From DATAFF01 sp963744915 (lineage in GTDB: Bacteria; Pseudomonadota; Alphaproteobacteria; Rhizobiales; Aestuariivirgaceae), in the NCBI GenBank assembly GCA_963744915.1, contig CAVUUY010000016.1, positions 1 to 64,000 of the forward strand: a DNA stretch of 64,000 bases, given 5' to 3'. The position numbers were made by a program, and so were the translations under genes. Every line of letters starts with the position of its first letter. Within the stretch, counting starts at the first letter, position 1. Below the pieces are notes generated by a model. The model was not told where the DNA came from, searched no databases, and was given only the letters and a program-made list of their open reading frames with translations. Shown piece after piece: positions 59,772 to 64,000 of this stretch.

Positions 59772-60779
59772 ATGAGCGAAGCGCCGCCCCCGCCTCCTGG
59801 AGCCTCCGCCAAACCGCCGCGCCGCCTCGGGCGGGTGCTCGTCACCGGCGCACGGGGATTCATCGGCGCCGCACTGGCCAGGACGCTCGCCCAAGGCGGC
59901 CATCGCGTGGTCGCCAGCGATCTCGCCGACGGGGGGAGCCAGGGGGCAGGGTTTCGCGCCTGCGACATCACCGATCCGCGGCAGGTCGATCTCCTGTTCG
60001 GCGGCGATCCATTCGACACGATCATCCATTGCGGCGCTGTTTCGGGGCCGATGCTCATGACCGACCGACCGCTCGAGATCTGGCGGATCAATGTGCTGGG
60101 AACGGCGCATCTGCTCGAAATGGCGCGGCGGCAGGGGACCGGGCGCTTCGTCCTCTGCTCCAGCTGCTCGGTCTACGGCATGAGGGATGCCCCGACCATC
60201 GATGAGGACACGCCACCCGATCCCCAGTCAGTCTACGGCGCCAGCAAGGTTGCTGCCGAGCAGGCGATGATCGGCTATGTGCGCGAGCACGGCCTCGCGG
60301 CGGTGGCGCTGCGGCTCGCCTGGGTCTACGGCCCCGGCCGTCAGACCCCGACGACGCTGGAAAAGCTTTTGCGGACGACATTCGAGGGCGGCACGCTTCC
60401 GATCGCAAGCGCCCCCGACGAGATGACCCACTATGTCCATATCGAGGATGTGGTCGCCGCCCTGATCGCAGCAGCCCATGGCTCCGCGCTGCCGCGCCTG
60501 ATCTACAATATCTCCGCCGGTGACGGCGTCCCGATGAACGAGGTCGTTGCGATCGTGCGCGCGCTCGCACCGGAATTGGACGTGACCTTCGCGGCAACAT
60601 TCTCGGGGCGCGGCGGCTCCGCTCCGGGTCCGGCGGGCTTTTCCCTCGTGAACGCAGGTGAGGATCTCGGCTATGCGCCACGCATCGGCCTGGCCGAAGG
60701 GCTGCGGCGCTATCGTGAAGCATTGAAAATGCTACCGATTGGTGGAAACAATAGGCGAGAGTATAGTGGCAGCCCTTGA
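59772..60779 (+). CDS. NAD-dependent epimerase/dehydratase (extended SDR)
   Basis: A 335-residue extended short-chain dehydrogenase. The cofactor motif TGARGFIG is near residue 27, an Asp follows in ASDLADG, SSCSVYG carries the catalytic Ser, and the YGASK motif supplies Tyr and Lys. The C-terminal domain matches sugar nucleotide epimerase-like proteins. Relatives act on UDP-sugars or on free aldonates/uronates (uronate dehydrogenase-like). It precedes a ribose-type importer by 61 bases, which suggests oxidation or epimerisation of the imported sugar. Confidence 0.85.
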   Translation: MSEAPPPPPGASAKPPRRLGRVLVTGARGFIGAALARTLAQGGHRVVASDLADGGSQGAGFRACDITDPRQVDLLFGGDPFDTIIHCGAVSGPMLMTDRPLEIWRINVLGTAHLLEMARRQGTGRFVLCSSCSVYGMRDAPTIDEDTPPDPQSVYGASKVAAEQAMIGYVREHGLAAVALRLAWVYGPGRQTPTTLEKLLRTTFEGGTLPIASAPDEMTHYVHIEDVVAALIAAAHGSALPRLIYNISAGDGVPMNEVVAIVRALAPELDVTFAATFSGRGGSAPGPAGFSLVNAGEDLGYAPRIGLAEGLRRYREALKMLPIGGNNRREYSGSP

Positions 60780-60840
60780 AGGTGGCGCTCGAGCCGGAGT
60801 CGGGGCGAAGCTGCTATTCGGAACGGGAGGAAAAAACCGG

Positions 60841-61795
60841 ATGAAGCGCATGATCATCGCTGGCCTGTCGGCCGCACTCGCCCTGGCGATCGCGACGGCT
60901 GCCCCGGCCGCCGACAAAAAGACCCTCGTCTTCGTCGTCAACGGCGCCTCGGACTTCTGGAAGATCGCCGAAGCCGGGGTCAAGAAGGCGCAAGGCGAGC
61001 TGCCCAACTATGATCTGCAGTTCAAATATCCCGAGCAGGCGGCCGCCGCCGTCCAGCAGCGCGCTCATGGACGACCTCGTCGCGGCGGGTGCTGCCGCGA
61101 TCATGGTCAGCGCCGTCGATCCCAAAAACCCGACCGAAGGCCTCAACACGGTCGCCAAGCAGGTGCCGCTGTTCACCACCGACTCGGATGCGCCGCAGTC
61201 GAACCGCATCGCCTATATCGGCTCTTCCAACACCGACCTCGGCAAGGAGGCCGGCGAGCTGATGCTCAAGGCGCTGCCAAACGGCGGCAAGTGCATCGGC
61301 TTTGTCGGCCTGCTCGGCGCCGACAATGCCCGCGAGCGCATCGAGGGCATGAAGGAGGTCCTCGAAGGGCTCGCAGTCGAGCTGGTCGACGTGCGCGGCG
61401 ACGAGATCGACCAGACCCGTGCCAAGCGCAATGTCGAGGACACGCTGGCCGCCAATCCCGACATCACCTGCCTGGTCGGCTTCTACTCCTACAACACCGC
61501 CGCGGATCTACGAGGTGCTGAAGGAAGCCGGCAAGCTCGGCCAGATCAAGGTCATCGGCTTCGACGAGGATCCGATCACGCTTGGCGGCGTCAAGGAAGG
61601 CTCCATCGTCGGCACGGTCGTCCAGCAGCCCTTCGAGTGGGGCTATCAGGGCATGAAGCTGATGGCCAAATATCTCGAGAGGCGACAAGTCCGGGATCCC
61701 GGCCAACGGGATCATCATCGTTCCCGGCCAAGGTCATCGACCAGTCCAACGTCGATGACTTCATGGCCAGCATGAAGCAGATGATGGGCAAGTAG
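60841..61795 (+). pseudogene. sugar ABC transporter substrate-binding protein, frame-disrupted
   Basis: A ribose-type periplasmic binding protein. It has a Sec signal (residues 1-23, ATAAPAADKK) and GASDFWKIAEAGVKKAQGEL. Then the frame jumps: the continuation LMDDLVAAGAAAIMVSAVDP is in the next frame after about 61063, IYEVLKEAGKLGQIKV after about 61503, and VPAKVIDQSNVDDF only after repairs near 61680 and 61724. Each repair removes one inserted base. The repaired length is about 317 residues, normal for the family. GGGAGG before ATG 60841. The insertions fit sequencing error in the tail. Confidence 0.75.
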
Positions 61796-61906
61796 GACTT
61801 CCTGAAGACGCGGCGGGCCGGCGCGGAGCTTCGCGCGCCGGCCGTCGCTTGCCGGCCGTGGCCGCTGCTCGACTGGCGGCGCCGATTGTTTCGGGCTTTC
61901 GCGCCT

Positions 61907-63461
61907 ATGACCGATCCTTTCCTCGCGCTCATCGACATCAGCAAGATCTATCCCGGCGTGGTGGCGCTCGACCATGTGAGCTTCTCGGTGTCGCGCGGCG
62001 AGGTCATCGGCCTCGTCGGCGAGAACGGCGCCGGCAAGTCGACGCTGATGAAGATGCTGGGCGGCGTCACCGAGCCGAGCGGCGGCACGATCCGCATCGA
62101 CGGCGTCGCGCATGCCGGCGCTTACCGTCGCCGAGGCGATCGGCGCCGGCATCGCCTTCGTCCACCAGGAGCTCAACCTGTTCGACAATCTCGATGTCGC
62201 CGCCAACGTCTTCATCGGCCGCGAGCCGCTCCATGGCGGGCCGCTGCGGCTGATCGACCGCAGGAAGCTGCATGCCGCGGTGCAGCCCCTGCTGGACCGC
62301 CTCGGCGTCGATTTCACGCCCGATACGCCGGTCGCCGAGATGTCGCTCGCCCAGCGCCAGCTCGTCGAGATCGCCAAGGCGCTGTCGCTCGACGCCCGTC
62401 TGGTCATCATGGACGAGCCGACCTCGAGCCTGACGCTCACCGAGACCGACCGCCTGCTGAAGGTCATCGCCGGGCTCAAGGCTGACGGCGTCAGGGTCAT
62501 CTTCATCTCCCACCGGCTGAACGAGGTGAGACGCTGCGCCGACCGCGTCGTCGTGCTGCGCGACGGCCGCGTGGTCGGCGCGCTCGATCGCGGCGAAATC
62601 GCCCACGACGCCATGATCCGCCTGATGATCGGTCGCGACCTCAAGGCGCTCTATTTGCCGCCGGCAAAGCCGCCCGGCCGCGAGCGTCTCGAAATGATCG
62701 GCGTGCGGACCGCCACCTATCCGGCCCAGTCGATCGACCTCGCTGTCAGGCGCGGCGAGATCCTCGGCCTCGCCGGCCTGGTCGGCTCCGGGCGCACCGA
62801 GCTCGCCCGCGCCGTCTTCGGCGTCGACCGCCTGCTCGGCGGCTCGGTTCGCGCTCGACGGCGAGCCAATCGTCATCTCGCTCGCCACGCGACGCCATCG
62901 CCAGGGGCATCTACCTGGTGCCGGAGGACCGCAAGCGCGCGGGCCTGCTGCTCGACGTCTCGGTCGCCGAGCAACATCTCGCTGCCCGACCTCCCGTCCC
63001 ATGCCCGCGCCCTCATGGTCATCGCAGCCAGCGAGACCGCGAATGCCGAGCGTCAGAAACGGCGGCTCAACATTCGCACGCCGACGGTATCGGCGGCCGT
63101 TGGCAGCGCTCTCCGGCGGCAATCAGCAGAAGGTCGTGCTCGCCAAGTGGCTGGCGATGCGAGCCGCGCGTCCTCATCTTCGACGAGCCGACGCGCGGCA
63201 TCGACGTCGGCGCCAAGAGCGAGATCTACGAGCTGATGCGCGGCCTGGCCGATGCCGGGCGTCGCCATCCTGATGATCTCCAGCGACATGGAGGAGGTGA
63301 TCGGCGTCAGCGACCGCATCGCCGTGATGCACGAGGGCCGCATCAGCGGCTTTCTCGAACGGAGCGCGTTCAGCGAGCAGAACGTCTTGCAGCTCGCCGT
63401 CGGCCAGCGGCCAAGGCTAGAGGGCAGCGGCGATGTTCAAGAAGGATCTCGGCCTTCTTGA
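61907..63461 (+). pseudogene. sugar ABC transporter ATPase (RbsA-like), frame-disrupted
   Basis: A two-domain sugar importer ATPase. The intact first part has Walker A GENGAGKSTLM. After a break near 62117, ATVAEAIG-like sequence, AEMSLAQRQLVEIAKALS and Walker B VIMDEPTSSLT follow in the next frame. Further single-base insertions lie near 62850, 62881, 62972, 63105, 63162 and 63258. The second domain shows ALSGGNQQKVV and FDEPTRGIDVGAK once repaired, so the product would be a full RbsA of about 510 residues. The start ATG 61907 follows the binding-protein gene by 111 bases. Confidence 0.75.
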
Positions 63462-64000
63462 TCCTCATCCTCGTGGTCGGCGCCGTCGGTGGCGCTGATC
63501 AATCCGCGGTTCCTGCTCGCCGATCAACCTCTCCAACACCGCCAACCTGATCGGCCTGTTCGGCCTGTTCGCCATCGGCGCAGGCCTTCGTCATCATCAC
63601 CGGCGGCATCGAGCTGTCGGTCGGCTCGATGATCGCGCTGCTCGGCGTCATCTTCATCGACCTGATCGTCAATCACGACCTCGCCTGGCTGGCGGCCGTC
63701 ATCATCATCGTGCTCGGCGGCTGCGCGCTCGGCTCGGTGCACGGGCTGCTGATCACGCAAGATGCGGCTGCAGCCCTTCGTGGTGACGCTGTGCGGCCTG
63801 CTCATCTATCGCGGCATCGCCCGCTACTACACCGCAGGACGCCACCGCCGGCTTCGGCTTCGGCGAGAGCTTTCCGACGCTCGAATGGCTGACCACGGGC
63901 CGCATCCTGCGGCATGCCCGCACAGCTTCATCGCGCTTCTTCGTCGTCGCCGTCGTGATGTGGGTCGTGCTGCACCGCTCGGTCTTCGGCCGCTATCTCT
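63433..64000 (+). pseudogene. sugar ABC transporter permease (RbsC-like), frame-disrupted and cut by the window edge
   Basis: The start of a ribose-type permease (MFKKDLGL). Repaired, it reads LILILVVGAVVALINPRF, then IGQAFVIITGGIELSVGS (the family signature) and LQPFVVTLCGLLIYRGIARYY. Single-base insertions near 63459, 63489, 63525, 63580, 63758, 63834, 63909, 63918 and 63940 keep breaking the frame. It runs past base 64000. Its ATG overlaps the ATPase end, as in normal rbs operons. Confidence 0.7.

Noticed and set aside
60841..64000. Natural pseudogenisation of the ribose-type importer
   Set aside because: All breaks are single-base insertions that become denser at the sequence edge, with no stops or deletions after repair. 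Sequencing error is the simpler reading.
1..64000. tRNA, rRNA, CRISPR arrays, insertion sequences or prophage genes
   Set aside because: None recognised: no regularly spaced repeats, no transposase or integrase motifs, and no tRNA-like cloverleaf noticed by eye. A tRNA scan would be needed to exclude a hidden one.

Overview
The window is high-GC, gene-dense bacterial DNA. It reads as an alphaproteobacterium, probably of the Hyphomicrobiales type: there are many solute ABC importers, long co-directional operons joined by ATGA/GTGA/TTGA overlaps, a rhizobial-type AHL-lactonase-like enzyme and a ParB-type parS sequence. This assignment is inference from gene style, not from a marker gene. I saw no rRNA, tRNA, CRISPR array, phage gene or transposase.

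Layout. 1-4.0 kb: a frame-disrupted FAD oxidoreductase, a CBS-pair protein, a DUF2158 small protein, and an Lrp/AsnC regulator overlapping an AHL-lactonase-like hydrolase. 4.16-18.7 kb: one unbroken + strand gene string. It encodes an acetoin-type 2-oxo-acid dehydrogenase (E1 alpha, frame-disrupted E1 beta, lipoyl/alpha-beta hydrolase E2), a VOC protein, a GMC oxidoreductase with a small partner, a polar amino acid ABC importer with no ATPase, a diaminopropionate ammonia-lyase-like enzyme, an SDR and a complete BMP-type ABC importer. A convergent M20 deacylase ends it. 20.1-23.4 kb: a PQQ alcohol dehydrogenase carrying the extra Asp of lanthanide-dependent enzymes, a secreted di-haem cytochrome c and a secreted ankyrin protein.

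23.4-34.3 kb is the most interesting region. A parS-like 16-mer lies at 23439-23454. Just downstream is a catabolic island in which three promoters each carry the same palindrome (TGGAACGTTCCA or one mismatch) over the predicted start of transcription. They drive (i) a polyamine-type ABC importer with two permeases fused in one chain, (ii) three consecutive Gfo/Idh/MocA dehydrogenases, and (iii) a TIM-barrel isomerase, a zinc alcohol dehydrogenase and a LacI-family repressor. I infer one LacI regulon for uptake and oxidation of an unknown, possibly cyclitol- or sugar-like, compound.

34.4-41.3 kb: an enolase-superfamily enzyme, an amidohydrolase and a stand-alone Rieske protein, followed by a second four-gene polyamine-type ABC importer. 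41.4-43.8 kb: Kbp (BON-LysM), a Tat-exported PhoD-like phosphatase and a small unknown protein. 44.0-48.5 kb: two exported sulfatases and a HAD phosphatase. 48.7-59.7 kb: one long - strand operon with a Liv-type importer, an N-formylglutamate amidohydrolase-like enzyme, an RpiR regulator, a glutamine synthetase-like enzyme, a cysteine hydrolase, an SDR and an amidase. 59.8-64.0 kb: an NAD-dependent epimerase and a ribose-type ABC importer whose genes carry about twenty single-base insertions, increasingly dense towards the right edge. That pattern looks like uncorrected sequencing error rather than biology.

Overall the window is a string of catabolic and uptake modules for nitrogen-containing and polyhydroxylated compounds, each with its own regulator (Lrp, LacI, RpiR). 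Sequence-quality defects affect the left edge (near 328), the E1 beta gene (near 5957) and the right tail.
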